Below are positions 45,760-55,583 of a DNA stretch of 64,000 bases, piece after piece (position 1 is the first letter of the stretch; each line of letters opens with the position of its first letter). The notes below the pieces were generated by a model that saw only the letters and a list, made by a program, of their open reading frames with translations, searched no databases and was not told the DNA's origin. The position numbers and the translations under genes are program-made. The DNA is from Bdellovibrionales bacterium (GTDB taxonomy: Bacteria > Bdellovibrionota > Bdellovibrionia > Bdellovibrionales > UBA1609), in NCBI GenBank assembly GCA_020628165.1, contig JAHDFM010000003.1:1-64000 (forward strand), read 5' to 3'.

Positions 45760-46128
45760 ATGGTGATAAAGAGTTTGTCTGCAATATTAGCTTTAATGAT
45801 GTTTTCACCAATAGCATTTGCAGAAATTTCGACTCTGGACATGCCAGGCTTTGGTGCATTGCAGGCAGACGAACTTTGCAAACAAGAAGCTGATTTAGAT
45901 TTTTTTGTTTTTAAGAGGACTGTTTTTGAAAGTTTAACAGAAGATCGAAGCATTTCATTAGATTGTCAGAATATCAATGATGAGTCAGTCAATGCTAGAA
46001 CAACTGATGAACTAAATAATGCATGTCTGACTCACCCGAACCTAAAAGTGATAGGCTACGTTATAGACACTTTATACACCGATGAAGAAAGAACTTTTAT
46101 TGAAAATGAAGTTCCCTATTGTGATTAA
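45760..46128 (+). CDS. Small exported protein of unknown function
   Basis: 122 residues from ATG 45760, preceded by GGAGAAGAG. The signal peptide is VIKSLSAILALMMFSPIAFA. The acidic mature part has four Cys. No domain was recognised. Its stop codon overlaps the end of the convergent gene by 4 bases, with no room for a terminator between them. Confidence 0.65.
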   Translation: MVIKSLSAILALMMFSPIAFAEISTLDMPGFGALQADELCKQEADLDFFVFKRTVFESLTEDRSISLDCQNINDESVNARTTDELNNACLTHPNLKVIGYVIDTLYTDEERTFIENEVPYCD

Positions 46129-47711
46129 TAATAATCAACATCACAAGTTAAATAATCCGTATTAAAACATCCAGACGTGATCATACTGAAATCTTCAAAA
46201 TCCAAGATTGAATTTAAAAAGAAATCTATAATCTCACCGTTGTGTTCGATATAAACTTCATAGTTAAATTGATATTGACCAACCGATTCAGAAGCGGTTT
46301 TTTTGGCCTTAGCTTTTGCTTTAGTTTTAAGGTAAGAGAGCAAATTCTCTTTGAAAGAATCTAAAGACTCACGGCTCAATGAAAAGAATTGTGATCCTTT
46401 TGAGATCGTCCCTGTTACTAAAGGCTGTCCGTAAAAGAAAGTCATAATAAGATTTGAAACATATTCGCTATTGTGATCAATGATGCTTTGGTAGTGCTGC
46501 AAAGAACCTAACCAGTAGCCTGTGTTGCGTTCAATGGCTTTTGCAGCCGCGTTAGTGTCCATCGCAGACATAGTTAAAAAACCAAAGGTGAAGGCATGCG
46601 CTATAGCTTTAGGGACCGGTAATGCGAAAGTTGTGACAAGACTAGCAGCGCCGAGTGCATATGAAAAAATATTTTTAACTGACTGTTGCTTTTTTTGAAT
46701 TTTTTTGAGAGTGACTATTAGCTCATCCCATTCGCTGTCACTGGCAACAGAACGCTCTGGGTTTTTTCTGTCATCTACTTTTTTAATATCATCGTAAATC
46801 AGTGCAAGTTCAGCAAGAGAATTAAAGTCAGTCACTTCACGCAGTTTATCAATTCTTTGCATAAGATAGTTATTGTAATGCTCATAAGCTGTGATCAAAC
46901 TGTCTAGAGTTAAACGTCGACTATTGATAAACAATAATATAGGTTCTCTAGAAATCATCAGCATGACTTCATAGCTGTAGAAGGCATTGAGCTCTTTATT
47001 TTCTTTTTTAGCGTATATACTAAAACCGTCGGATCTAAGAAGTTGTTTGTCAGTTTGGTCTTTGCGTTCAAAAAAAGTAGGAAGGCCTAAAGAGTTATAA
47101 ATTGCGTAACCATTTATGTTCTCATGAAACATAGTCTTTTTATACTTTCTTAAAATTTGCAATTGATTGATGTTGTACTTATGAATGATGTTGTCACGCT
47201 CTCGTCCTTCATAGGTGAGTTCTCTAACATTTAAATGGCCTCTTGATTTGTCGGTCAACATATGGGCTCTGTAACCACCTTCGCTGTTCACTTGCACGAA
47301 CGGAAACTTAAGCCCCCATTTGAGCTCAGGGTTGCGGTAGTAAAAGACCTTGCTGATATTAATTAAACCAGTTAGTCGTCTATACTTGGAATTGAGTTGT
47401 GAAAGGTAAGTGTGCCTTGAAATCAACTCTTCTTTTTGAAAGTTTTCACACTCATTAGTTAAGTTTTTATCGGCCAACATTTCGAGGCAGAGTTTATCAT
47501 TGTTAATGAGAGTTCTTAACTCTTCTACTTTTTCAATGGAAAGCTCTTTGACCTCTAAGAGGATGTCTCTTTGCTCGTCTGTGAGAATTTCAGATTGCTC
47601 CATGTAAGCAGAGTGAGGCATTACATACTTTGCATAAGCAATGTTTACAGGCAGTATTAATAAAATTATAAGTGGCTTTATTAAGTTTTTCACATAAGCA
47701 CTACGTTGCAA
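46125..47711 (-). CDS. Large exported protein of unknown function
   Basis: 528 residues with an N-terminal signal peptide or anchor (IKPLIILLILPVNIAYA). The mature part is helical and charged up to about 370. A hydrophobic, Ala-rich segment (FSYALGAASLVTTFALPVPK, then AHAFTFGFLTMSA) could insert in a membrane, and the C terminus has acidic Tyr-rich residues with two Cys. This arrangement (soluble helical part plus one internal hydrophobic hairpin) is compatible with a secreted effector or a membrane-associated protein, but nothing specific is recognised. It is divergent from the next gene. Confidence 0.7.
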   Translation of the reverse strand: MQRSAYVKNLIKPLIILLILPVNIAYAKYVMPHSAYMEQSEILTDEQRDILLEVKELSIEKVEELRTLINNDKLCLEMLADKNLTNECENFQKEELISRHTYLSQLNSKYRRLTGLINISKVFYYRNPELKWGLKFPFVQVNSEGGYRAHMLTDKSRGHLNVRELTYEGRERDNIIHKYNINQLQILRKYKKTMFHENINGYAIYNSLGLPTFFERKDQTDKQLLRSDGFSIYAKKENKELNAFYSYEVMLMISREPILLFINSRRLTLDSLITAYEHYNNYLMQRIDKLREVTDFNSLAELALIYDDIKKVDDRKNPERSVASDSEWDELIVTLKKIQKKQQSVKNIFSYALGAASLVTTFALPVPKAIAHAFTFGFLTMSAMDTNAAAKAIERNTGYWLGSLQHYQSIIDHNSEYVSNLIMTFFYGQPLVTGTISKGSQFFSLSRESLDSFKENLLSYLKTKAKAKAKKTASESVGQYQFNYEVYIEHNGEIIDFFLNSILDFEDFSMITSGCFNTDYLTCDVDYY

Positions 47712-47922
47712 ACCTGTGACCTGCGCTAAAATGCTTTGCGAAACCTGTTTTCATACATTTAGGTTAGAAACAAAAAAAATTTACTAGATAATTTTTTCAA
47801 AGTGCTGACAAAAAATGGCACCGAAATGTCAACAAATTTTGTTACTTAAAAGATCGGTAATAGGTCAAAAGATCATAGAGACTCTGTGGTATGGCACCTA
47901 TATTGCTTTTCAATTACTAGTT

Positions 47923-49023
47923 ATGATGAGAGTAAGTTTATTTACGTTAGGTTTTATGGCTCTGCTTTATGCACCTAGTGCATGGTCAATGGCTTGTCAT
48001 GACGTTATGCCACCAGACTATTTACAAACCTACCTGAGTGGTAAAACCTCGATCCGTTACTTTAAAACAACAAATGGTCAAGATGTGACGGTGATTGGTT
48101 CTGAACAAGACTTTAAGAATCCTAAAAACATTAAAGCTATACATAGAGTCAGTGAATTGGTTGACAGTATCAATCAAAGAGTGACTGAGGATTCTTATTC
48201 ACACTTTTATGACTATGGCTTATTGATTCTTTTATCAAAAGGTCATGTTGGTTTTAAGGATAGTGATCGTGAAAGAACAAATCCATCTGTAGTGCATAAT
48301 GGAAAGTACTATTTAAAAAACAATTATTTTCATTTGTCTTTTAGTTACGAAAATATTGTCTCTTTACCCGTTTACTCATATTTAGATCAGAGTGATGAGA
48401 AGTTAGAGGAGGTTCTGGCTCACGAGGTTGCTGGCCACTTAACAGAGATCACTTCTCTTAGAGAGTTCTCAAGTAAAAGACCTTTGTCACGGGCACTGAA
48501 AAGAACTTGGCAAGAGTTTAGAGCTTATACTTTACAAAATTATTATACAACCCAAGTTGCAGGTGATAGTGCTCCAAGTGATGAAAACGTCTTACCCTTA
48601 GATTTAATTCCACTGCATTACTTACTAGCGTTTCGTCTTTTAAGTCATACGGATGCCATATTATTGAATTCAACTATGTTAAACTTATCAACTGTATTTA
48701 ACCAGTTAGATAAAAAAATAGTTGGTTGGCTGAATAACATAGATGATGGCTCGTTAAGTCTTCCTGAAATTTATAAAACTCAACAGGCAGCGGATCAATT
48801 TATAGCTGATATGAGTGAAGACAAAAGAATGCAAATTTTCTATCAATATTTTGGTGAAAGTATTTATGACGAACAGAAGCTTAATTCTTTAATCAATGAT
48901 TTTTTTAAACTAAGAATTGTCATACTTGAAGAACTCAAGACGATACTTCTGGAGCTCAATGTTTCAAGTGAAAGAGTAAATCTAGTGGACAGAGTGATTC
49001 ATTCATTAAGTCACTCAAATTAA
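47923..49023 (+). CDS. Exported protein with a HEVAGH metal-binding-like motif
   Basis: 366 residues if translation starts at ATG 47923 (or 47926), where a signal peptide begins (VSLFTLGFMALLYAPSAWS). A longer open frame back to ATG 47815 would place 36 odd residues before it. Near residue 167 the sequence EEVLAHEVAGHLTEITS gives HExxxH, with a possible third ligand in WQEFRAYT. HExxxH is not the classic HExxH but occurs in some metallopeptidase clans. The rest is unrecognised. It may be an exported peptidase divergently arranged with the 528-residue protein. Confidence 0.65.
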   Translation: MMRVSLFTLGFMALLYAPSAWSMACHDVMPPDYLQTYLSGKTSIRYFKTTNGQDVTVIGSEQDFKNPKNIKAIHRVSELVDSINQRVTEDSYSHFYDYGLLILLSKGHVGFKDSDRERTNPSVVHNGKYYLKNNYFHLSFSYENIVSLPVYSYLDQSDEKLEEVLAHEVAGHLTEITSLREFSSKRPLSRALKRTWQEFRAYTLQNYYTTQVAGDSAPSDENVLPLDLIPLHYLLAFRLLSHTDAILLNSTMLNLSTVFNQLDKKIVGWLNNIDDGSLSLPEIYKTQQAADQFIADMSEDKRMQIFYQYFGESIYDEQKLNSLINDFFKLRIVILEELKTILLELNVSSERVNLVDRVIHSLSHSN

Positions 49024-49112
49024 TCTGCAGGTAGTTTTTTTATCAAATCATTTAAATAGGCCAAAAATGATCCTTTTTTACTGCTCGAATAAATCGTTTT
49101 TCTGTAGGTCGA

Positions 49113-50252
49113 TTAAAACAATATAAATCCGAGACTGACAAAAATATCGATCAGGCTATTATCAGCAAGGTCGTAGTTTTGTTGCTCATAATTCAAAGAT
49201 ACATTAGTGAATAACTTTGTTCCTTTGAACTGGTAATTAAGCCCAGAATAGATTCCAAAGCCAGAATCGTACTCAATATTGCCCAGATCAAATGAGTTAA
49301 TAAAGTAAGGACGGAACGTGAGATTGAGATCTTTTTCTGAAGTAATTGTGAATGGCAGTGTCACGTTCAAGCCAAACTTGATCGCGTTTTCATCACTGAC
49401 GTTAATTAAGTTAGGTGTCACTAGTTGCGAGCGTGCAGTTTGTGCAAGCTCTGCAAAAATTCCTAACATTAGTTTTTCAGTCACTACGCCAAGCTCCAAT
49501 CCATAAGATAAAAACAGGTCAGTGTCTTGTGACAACCCTAAGTTGATTGGCTCTTTGTATTTGCGGTGATCACCGTAAATATAAATTTGCGTATACAGGG
49601 AAGACTCCATGAGATAACCAAAGTTGGCACCAAACTGAAATGCAAGGTCAGTATTTAACTCTGTGGTGGTTGTGCTTGGTGTGTCGTCATTACTATTTTG
49701 ACTAAAACCAACACCCCCCCAAACAATCATATTGAAACGACCTTGCTTTTCAGTAGACGTCGTATCTTTCACGATTTTTTCTTGAGTTTTGACGGGAAGT
49801 TGTGGCTGATTATTGTAACTTGAATTGTTAGACTGTGCTGACTTCAAAGAGTTGAGAGGGTTTAAAGCTTTGTGCTTTTTACTTTCAATGTGTTTAAAAC
49901 TAGTGATTTCAGATTTGAGTTTTGAGAAACCAGAACAGTCTTTTAAAGACTCGAGCGGTATTTCAATTTCAGAGCCCGAGTTAATAATGGCTCCCTTTTT
50001 GTCAATTTTATCGGGGTTGGCTTTGTGCACGCCGCTCACCCAAGTGCGCTTGGACCAGTTGGGCTGCAAGCCAAGCTCTCGAATGATTTGACCTAACCCA
50101 TCAGATGGCTTGGTCAATGTTTTGAGTGAAACTTTTGCGTTGTCTTCAATGATCACTCGAAACCTATCTTTAAATAATTTTGTCGATTCTGCACCTACTG
50201 TGGTCGAGGTGATAAAAAGAGCCAATGCCAAAAATAATTTGAATTTAAACAT
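49113..50252 (-). CDS. Outer-membrane beta-barrel protein with an N-terminal periplasmic domain
   Basis: 379 residues with a signal peptide (FKLFLALALFITSTTVGA). Residues about 25-110 form a small domain (SDGLGQIIRELGLQPNW, then GAIINSGSEIEIPLESL) resembling a LysM- or Ig-like insert. After a Ser/Asn-rich linker, about 190 residues show alternating amphipathic strands and end in GFILF with a C-terminal Phe, the outer-membrane assembly signal. About eight to ten strands can be counted. It is probably an OmpA/OmpW-class barrel. The substrate or role is unknown. Confidence 0.75.
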   Translation of the reverse strand: MFKFKLFLALALFITSTTVGAESTKLFKDRFRVIIEDNAKVSLKTLTKPSDGLGQIIRELGLQPNWSKRTWVSGVHKANPDKIDKKGAIINSGSEIEIPLESLKDCSGFSKLKSEITSFKHIESKKHKALNPLNSLKSAQSNNSSYNNQPQLPVKTQEKIVKDTTSTEKQGRFNMIVWGGVGFSQNSNDDTPSTTTTELNTDLAFQFGANFGYLMESSLYTQIYIYGDHRKYKEPINLGLSQDTDLFLSYGLELGVVTEKLMLGIFAELAQTARSQLVTPNLINVSDENAIKFGLNVTLPFTITSEKDLNLTFRPYFINSFDLGNIEYDSGFGIYSGLNYQFKGTKLFTNVSLNYEQQNYDLADNSLIDIFVSLGFILF

Positions 50253-50374
50253 AGATTAATCCTTAAGTACAAATTTCAAAGTGTTGAATTGTTTCTCATT
50301 TTAAATCAAATAGAATTATACAATGTATTAGTAATATAAATTCTAATCAAAGGTCTAGCCAAGGAAGGTGCTCC

Positions 50375-50536
50375 GTGAAAAAGCTTTTTTGCGTCTTATT
50401 ATTTATATCTTTTTGTTTTTTGAGTCTCACGTCCTGTGACTCCACTCATAAAATCAATTCTGGAGATTCAAGCTCTTTATTTTCGAATGTTCTCTTTGGT
50501 CCGAGAGCTGATTGCAGAGGTTCATCATGCCTTTAA
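50375..50536 (+). CDS. 53-residue lipoprotein coupled to the giant anchor-D gene
   Basis: From GTG 50375, with AAGGAAGG 6 bases upstream, the frame encodes a signal sequence (KKLFCVLLFISFCFLSLTSC) with a good lipobox LTSC. A mature peptide of about 33 residues ends in CRGSSCL. Its stop lies 10 bases inside the next gene, so translation is probably coupled. It is too short for a domain call. A tiny lipoprotein next to a secreted giant protein may serve as its outer-membrane tether or exit partner. Confidence 0.7.
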   Translation: MKKLFCVLLFISFCFLSLTSCDSTHKINSGDSSSLFSNVLFGPRADCRGSSCL

Positions 50537-53500
50537 GACACTTGTTTTATTTGATCTTAGCATTTTTAATCTCTTTGAGTACTCATCAGGCAATGGCTGC
50601 AGATGCCACTGACCCAGCTAATCGTGCACGAGCTCTTTATTACTACATAGTTGGTCCTCCGGCAGGTGGATATCCTGCAGGTCATACTGGGCCGGCTACG
50701 GGTTTGTTTGCAAAGTTCAATCAGCTTATTTTTGACACCACTGTGGACACTGCATTTCAAGCAATGAATGTGACCCAGTGTTCAGATATTCCAAGCACTG
50801 GCTTTATGTCATTGCCGGCTCACTCACTCGGCAGTTTAAATTTTGAATTTTTAGCAGCTAGAAAAACAGTGCCAACTTTTTTCACTAAAAACTCAGGCAG
50901 TAACTTTCAAAAAGGAATACGAGTTCTCAATGGGCCAACTCAAATTGCCAATTTAGAATTGAACTGCCCAGACTCAGCTGGAACAGTCAGTGGTTATATG
51001 TCCACTCAAGATGGCACTCGCAACATTGAAGTGTTCTTTCAATATGAAGTGAATGGGTTGAGACGCCAAATTGAAGTGTTCTCAACAGACATTGGTGTTA
51101 ACACTGAAAAGTTTGTAGCCCGCATGGAAACAGTGAATGGCAGGGACTATGAAATGTGGAGTGTAAAAACATCGGATGATCCTTCTGCAGAATCTTTTGG
51201 AGTGGCAATTTCTGGAAGCACGCAAACTCAAAGAGCCAACATCAAAACAGTGAAAGACACAGACACAACTCCAGATAACACAGTTCCTGTGGATGAGGGG
51301 ATCTTAGCGTGTGTGAATTTACAAAACAATCAAACTGATGACACCGTATCAGCTTGTCCTGCCAACATTGAAGACCCTGTGGCCGACAGTAAGGGCGGAG
51401 ACTTTTCTATCAAATCGACAAGTGATGTTGTCGTCACTGTGGCGGAGCAGTTGTTAACGGATCAAAATATTTATGACTTTGGCGACTTACCAATGTCTAC
51501 TTTGGCCACACAAATCATTCAAATCACCAATAGCAACGCAGTTGATTCGGCAGCAAGTGTACAAGCACTGAACTTAACAGGGCCTTTTGAGTTCACAGGT
51601 GGCACTTACCCTGGAACAGGTGGTACATGCACGACGACATTAGCCGCTGGCGCATCTTGTTTAATAGAAGTATCAGTTATGCCGTTCACCGCTGGTGAGC
51701 AGTTTGGTTTTTTTGAACTTGCTTATGACATCACTTCAGCGCCGGTGCAGTCGTTTGTGACCACAGTAGCAATGCGAGTGAATGCAGTGAGCACGACAAG
51801 TGGAGCTTTGCTGGTCTTGAGCGAAGCTGACCCTTTTGACTTTGGCAGTAGAGCTATTGGCACGAGCAACCAACACACATTCACATTGTCAAATATAGGC
51901 AGTGCACAAGCTACGAACTTAACGGCCAGTGGTTTAACAAATCCTTTTAGTTTTGCAGGTGGCAGCTTCCCAGGAGCCGGGGGCACCTGTGGTGTTGTGG
52001 TTGCAGCAGGGACATCGTGCACACTTGTGTTAGAATTTATCCCGATCATTGCTAATACATACAACGCAACACTCACTCTTAGCTACTCCGGAAATATGAC
52101 AACTTTAACTAGAGCATTGCAAGCAACTGCTGCAGCAACTGGTTTTCTTGAAATCACAGACGCTGGCAATGTTGACGCTCACTTTGGTTCGGTCACAGTG
52201 GGTGGCTCTGTCATTAAATCTTTAACGGTCACAAACCTGGGTGGCACAAGTGTTACTAGCCTCGCAGATTCCGGTGGACTCACTGAGTTTGATTACTTGG
52301 GAGGGGCATATCCCGGAACGGGTGGTGACTGTGGAATCACTCTAGCCGGTGGTGCTAGTTGTACTTTGACAATGGTGTTCAACCCAACCTCAGTTGGTGT
52401 TAAGTCAGAACTTTTGACTCTTAATTATAATGATGGGGCTGTTGCAACCAGTGCCAGCATTGCTCTTATGGGAGATTCTACCACACCTGCGGTTCTTGCG
52501 TTGAGTGATCCGAACCCTTATAGCTTTGGCGGTGTGGCCACGTCGTTATCAGCCAATCGAATATTCACATTGGCTAACTTCGGAACGGCAACGGCAACAG
52601 CAATTTCTGAAGTGGGTTTAGCGGCCCCTTTTGCATTTACAGGAGGGGTGTTCCCAGGAGTTGGCGGGACATGTACAACACTTCTTGCAGCAGGAGCCAC
52701 GTGTTTGCTCGATATTGAGTATGCTCCGACAACCGTAGGTTCTTTCACAGATGATATTGACATCAGTTACAACGATGGTTCAACAACTGTGAATTTCACT
52801 CACACTCTTGCAGGAGACTCTGGCACGGCTGTGCTGACTTTATCAGATGTGAGTTACGACTTTGGTTCAATGTCGGTGGGCTTTTCAGGTCAACACGTGT
52901 TTGTAGTTTCGAACACTGGACTGATCGATGCAACAGCTATGACAGCTTCTGGTTTGGCAGCACCGTTTAATTACGTTGGTGGCACCTTCCCAGGCACTGG
53001 GGGAACATGCATACAAACTTTAGCAGCTGGTGCAAGCTGTACGATCAGAGTGCAGTTTAGCCCAACTGTTAATGGCACATTTTCTGATAATTTAGATATT
53101 AATTACAATGATGGGTTGAACGCACAAACTGTGTCTGCCAGTCTTGTCGGGACGGCAACTTCGGCGGCAGCCCTACAGTTTGCAGCGGCCAATCCGTATG
53201 ACTTTGGCAGCGCTGGTGTTGGAGCTGTTGTCAATCAAACTTTGACGGTGACCAATGCCGGTTCATCAGCAGCAACCTTGATTTCAGACAGTGGCTTAAC
53301 TCCTCCATTTTCATTCACAGGTGGTGCTTTTCCCGGAACAGGTGGAACCTGTGTAACTTCGTTAGCAGCAAATGCCAGCTGCACCCTTGCAATCAGTTTC
53401 AGTCCAACAGCTGCTGGTTCTTTCACTGACATTTTAACACTGAGTTACAACGACGGAGTGACGGCGCAGAGCAGTTCTATTGATTTTGTTGGTGCTGCCG

Positions 53501-55557
53501 CTGGGCCAGCTCTGTTAACACTTTCAGACACAGACCCCTATGACTTTGGCAATGTCGTTATCGGCACAACTCAACAACACACCTTCACCATGACTAATTC
53601 GGGAAACACCATTGCTAGCAACATTGCATCAACTGCCCTGACAGCTCCATTTGCTTTTAAAGGAGGGAGTTACCCAGGGGTAGGTGGCTCTTGTTTTACG
53701 AATCTAGCTGCTTTAGACACATGCACTTTGGTGGTGGATGTCAGTCCTGCAGCTGCAGGTGTTCTTAATGACACCTTAACTTTATCCTACAACGATGGCG
53801 TTGGCTCAGTGAGCTTGACCAAAAGTCTCACTGTCACCGGTGTTAATAGTTCTGTTCTCACCATTTCAGATGCCGACCCTTATGATTTTGGAGGTGTGAT
53901 TGTTGGAGCAACAACGACTCACATTTTCACTTTAACAAACGCAGGAACCACTGCGATTAGTTCTATTTCTGTGACAGGTTTAAGTGGTGACTTTAGTTTT
54001 ACAGGTGGGTTTTATCCTGGAACTAGTGGAACTTGTGGCACCACTTTAGCAGCGTCTTCGTCTTGTACGATAGATGTTCAGTTCTCACCAATTGCTCCAA
54101 GTGCAATAACAGCTACAATGACTGTGAACTACTTCAATGGATCGACGTTTCAAACAGCAACTAGAAGTTTAGTGGGAACTGGTGCAACTCCTGCAGTTCT
54201 CACCATTTCTGAGGCAGATCCTTATAATTATGGGTCTGTTGCTGTGGGCTCTACAACATCCCACACATTTACAGTGACAAATTCAGGGGGCGTATCGGCA
54301 ACGAGTATGAACGGTTCGGGCCTCGCGGCTCCTTACACATTTACTGGGGGAGTCTTCCCCGGTACAGGCGGGACTTGCTCAAGCACACTTGCAGCCGGCA
54401 CAACTTGCACATTAGTGGTTGAGTTTGCTCCAACAGTTGCCGGTGTGGCGTCTGATCAAATTGAAATCAATTACAATGACGGTGCTACTGCACAACTTGT
54501 ATCACGAGGAGTGACGGGTGGTGGTGTTGTGCTGGCATTGTTGTCTATTTCTGACGGACCTATTTATGATTTTGGCACTGTGGCTGTGAGTGCGACAGGC
54601 ATTCATACGTTCACTGTCAGTAACATAGGTTCAGGTACAGCCGTTTCTATGAGCGCTTCTGGTTTATCAGCTCCTTTTAGCTTTCAAGGGGGAGCTTACC
54701 CGGGAACAGGTGGAACGTGTACAACCACTTTGGCTACCTCGGCTTCATGCACAGTTGTAGTGGAGTTCTCGCCGACGGTATCTGGCACTTTCACTGCTGG
54801 TTTGTCTATGCAGTACAACGATGGTTCAGGGGCTCAAGTGGAAGTGCGTGACATGACTGGTGCGACCTCTGCTGTGGCTTCTCTATCAATCAGTGAGTCT
54901 GAGCCATTTAACTTTGGAAATCACACTATTGGCTCAATCACAACTCATACCTTCACCGTCACGAACTCTGGTTCGGGTGTGGCAACCACTATCAACGAAA
55001 TTGGCTTAGCTGCACCTTTCACTTTTGCTGGAGGTGCTTTTCCAGGGTCGAGTGGGACTTGCACCACCAACCTAGCAAGTGCCGCGAGTTGTGATATTGA
55101 AGTTGAATTTAGTCCAACGAGTTTAGGAACTTTCAACGACACTATTGAAATTGCTTACAACGATGGGATTGCTGCGCAAACAGCCACTCGAGGTGTAACA
55201 GGTCAAGGTGTTGCACCGGCATTATTAGTGATCAGCGAGGCGAACCCATATGACTATGGATCGATTTCTATGGGTTCAACCCAATCACACACCTTTACGA
55301 TCACTAACACTGGTGGCGCGACAGCCACGACTCTTTCGGGAACTGGTTTGGCAGCACCTTATTTATTTCAAGGAGGCTCCTACCCAGGAACGGGTGGAAC
55401 CTGCAGCCTCACTTTGGTGTCGAGCTCAAGCTGTACTGTCGTTATCGATTTTTCACCGACGACGACTGGAACCTTCACCGACACATTTGAAATGAATTAT
55501 AACGACGGCGGCAGCGCTCAGGTAGCGAATAGAGATCTCACGGGGCTTGGTATTTAG
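50527..55557 (+). CDS. Giant exported protein with twelve tandem anchor-D (HYDIN-like) modules
   Basis: 1676 residues from ATG 50527; a TTG 15 bases upstream is also open. The signal peptide is RHLFYLILAFLISLSTHQAMA. Residues about 25-310 form a unique N-terminal region with several Cys. From about 311 to the end lie twelve tandem modules of about 110 residues. Each contains Y-D-F-G, H-T-F-T-V-T-N, a Pro-Phe pair, GG-x-x-PGTGGTC, LAAG-x-SC and Y-N-D-G. Each module carries two Cys that probably pair. There is no C-terminal anchor, barrel or sorting motif; the protein ends at the boundary of the last module. It is likely a long rod-like extracellular protein, perhaps an adhesin or filament. Confidence 0.85.
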   Translation: MPLRHLFYLILAFLISLSTHQAMAADATDPANRARALYYYIVGPPAGGYPAGHTGPATGLFAKFNQLIFDTTVDTAFQAMNVTQCSDIPSTGFMSLPAHSLGSLNFEFLAARKTVPTFFTKNSGSNFQKGIRVLNGPTQIANLELNCPDSAGTVSGYMSTQDGTRNIEVFFQYEVNGLRRQIEVFSTDIGVNTEKFVARMETVNGRDYEMWSVKTSDDPSAESFGVAISGSTQTQRANIKTVKDTDTTPDNTVPVDEGILACVNLQNNQTDDTVSACPANIEDPVADSKGGDFSIKSTSDVVVTVAEQLLTDQNIYDFGDLPMSTLATQIIQITNSNAVDSAASVQALNLTGPFEFTGGTYPGTGGTCTTTLAAGASCLIEVSVMPFTAGEQFGFFELAYDITSAPVQSFVTTVAMRVNAVSTTSGALLVLSEADPFDFGSRAIGTSNQHTFTLSNIGSAQATNLTASGLTNPFSFAGGSFPGAGGTCGVVVAAGTSCTLVLEFIPIIANTYNATLTLSYSGNMTTLTRALQATAAATGFLEITDAGNVDAHFGSVTVGGSVIKSLTVTNLGGTSVTSLADSGGLTEFDYLGGAYPGTGGDCGITLAGGASCTLTMVFNPTSVGVKSELLTLNYNDGAVATSASIALMGDSTTPAVLALSDPNPYSFGGVATSLSANRIFTLANFGTATATAISEVGLAAPFAFTGGVFPGVGGTCTTLLAAGATCLLDIEYAPTTVGSFTDDIDISYNDGSTTVNFTHTLAGDSGTAVLTLSDVSYDFGSMSVGFSGQHVFVVSNTGLIDATAMTASGLAAPFNYVGGTFPGTGGTCIQTLAAGASCTIRVQFSPTVNGTFSDNLDINYNDGLNAQTVSASLVGTATSAAALQFAAANPYDFGSAGVGAVVNQTLTVTNAGSSAATLISDSGLTPPFSFTGGAFPGTGGTCVTSLAANASCTLAISFSPTAAGSFTDILTLSYNDGVTAQSSSIDFVGAAAGPALLTLSDTDPYDFGNVVIGTTQQHTFTMTNSGNTIASNIASTALTAPFAFKGGSYPGVGGSCFTNLAALDTCTLVVDVSPAAAGVLNDTLTLSYNDGVGSVSLTKSLTVTGVNSSVLTISDADPYDFGGVIVGATTTHIFTLTNAGTTAISSISVTGLSGDFSFTGGFYPGTSGTCGTTLAASSSCTIDVQFSPIAPSAITATMTVNYFNGSTFQTATRSLVGTGATPAVLTISEADPYNYGSVAVGSTTSHTFTVTNSGGVSATSMNGSGLAAPYTFTGGVFPGTGGTCSSTLAAGTTCTLVVEFAPTVAGVASDQIEINYNDGATAQLVSRGVTGGGVVLALLSISDGPIYDFGTVAVSATGIHTFTVSNIGSGTAVSMSASGLSAPFSFQGGAYPGTGGTCTTTLATSASCTVVVEFSPTVSGTFTAGLSMQYNDGSGAQVEVRDMTGATSAVASLSISESEPFNFGNHTIGSITTHTFTVTNSGSGVATTINEIGLAAPFTFAGGAFPGSSGTCTTNLASAASCDIEVEFSPTSLGTFNDTIEIAYNDGIAAQTATRGVTGQGVAPALLVISEANPYDYGSISMGSTQSHTFTITNTGGATATTLSGTGLAAPYLFQGGSYPGTGGTCSLTLVSSSSCTVVIDFSPTTTGTFTDTFEMNYNDGGSAQVANRDLTGLGI
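51463..55554 (+). repeat. Twelve tandem repeats of about 330 bases encoding anchor-D modules
   Basis: Consecutive units begin at the YDFG-type strand of each module and continue to the end of the gene. They are well conserved at the protein level (PGTGGTC and YNDG in nearly every copy) but diverged at the DNA level, so they are old duplications rather than recent slippage. Confidence 0.85.
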
Positions 55558-55583
55558 ATTCATTTTAGAAAATTTATTTTTTA

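Noticed and set aside
51463-55554. CRISPR-like or satellite tandem repeat
   Set aside because: The units are about 330 bases, diverged at DNA level, and read through in frame as protein modules. There are no short identical repeats with unique spacers.
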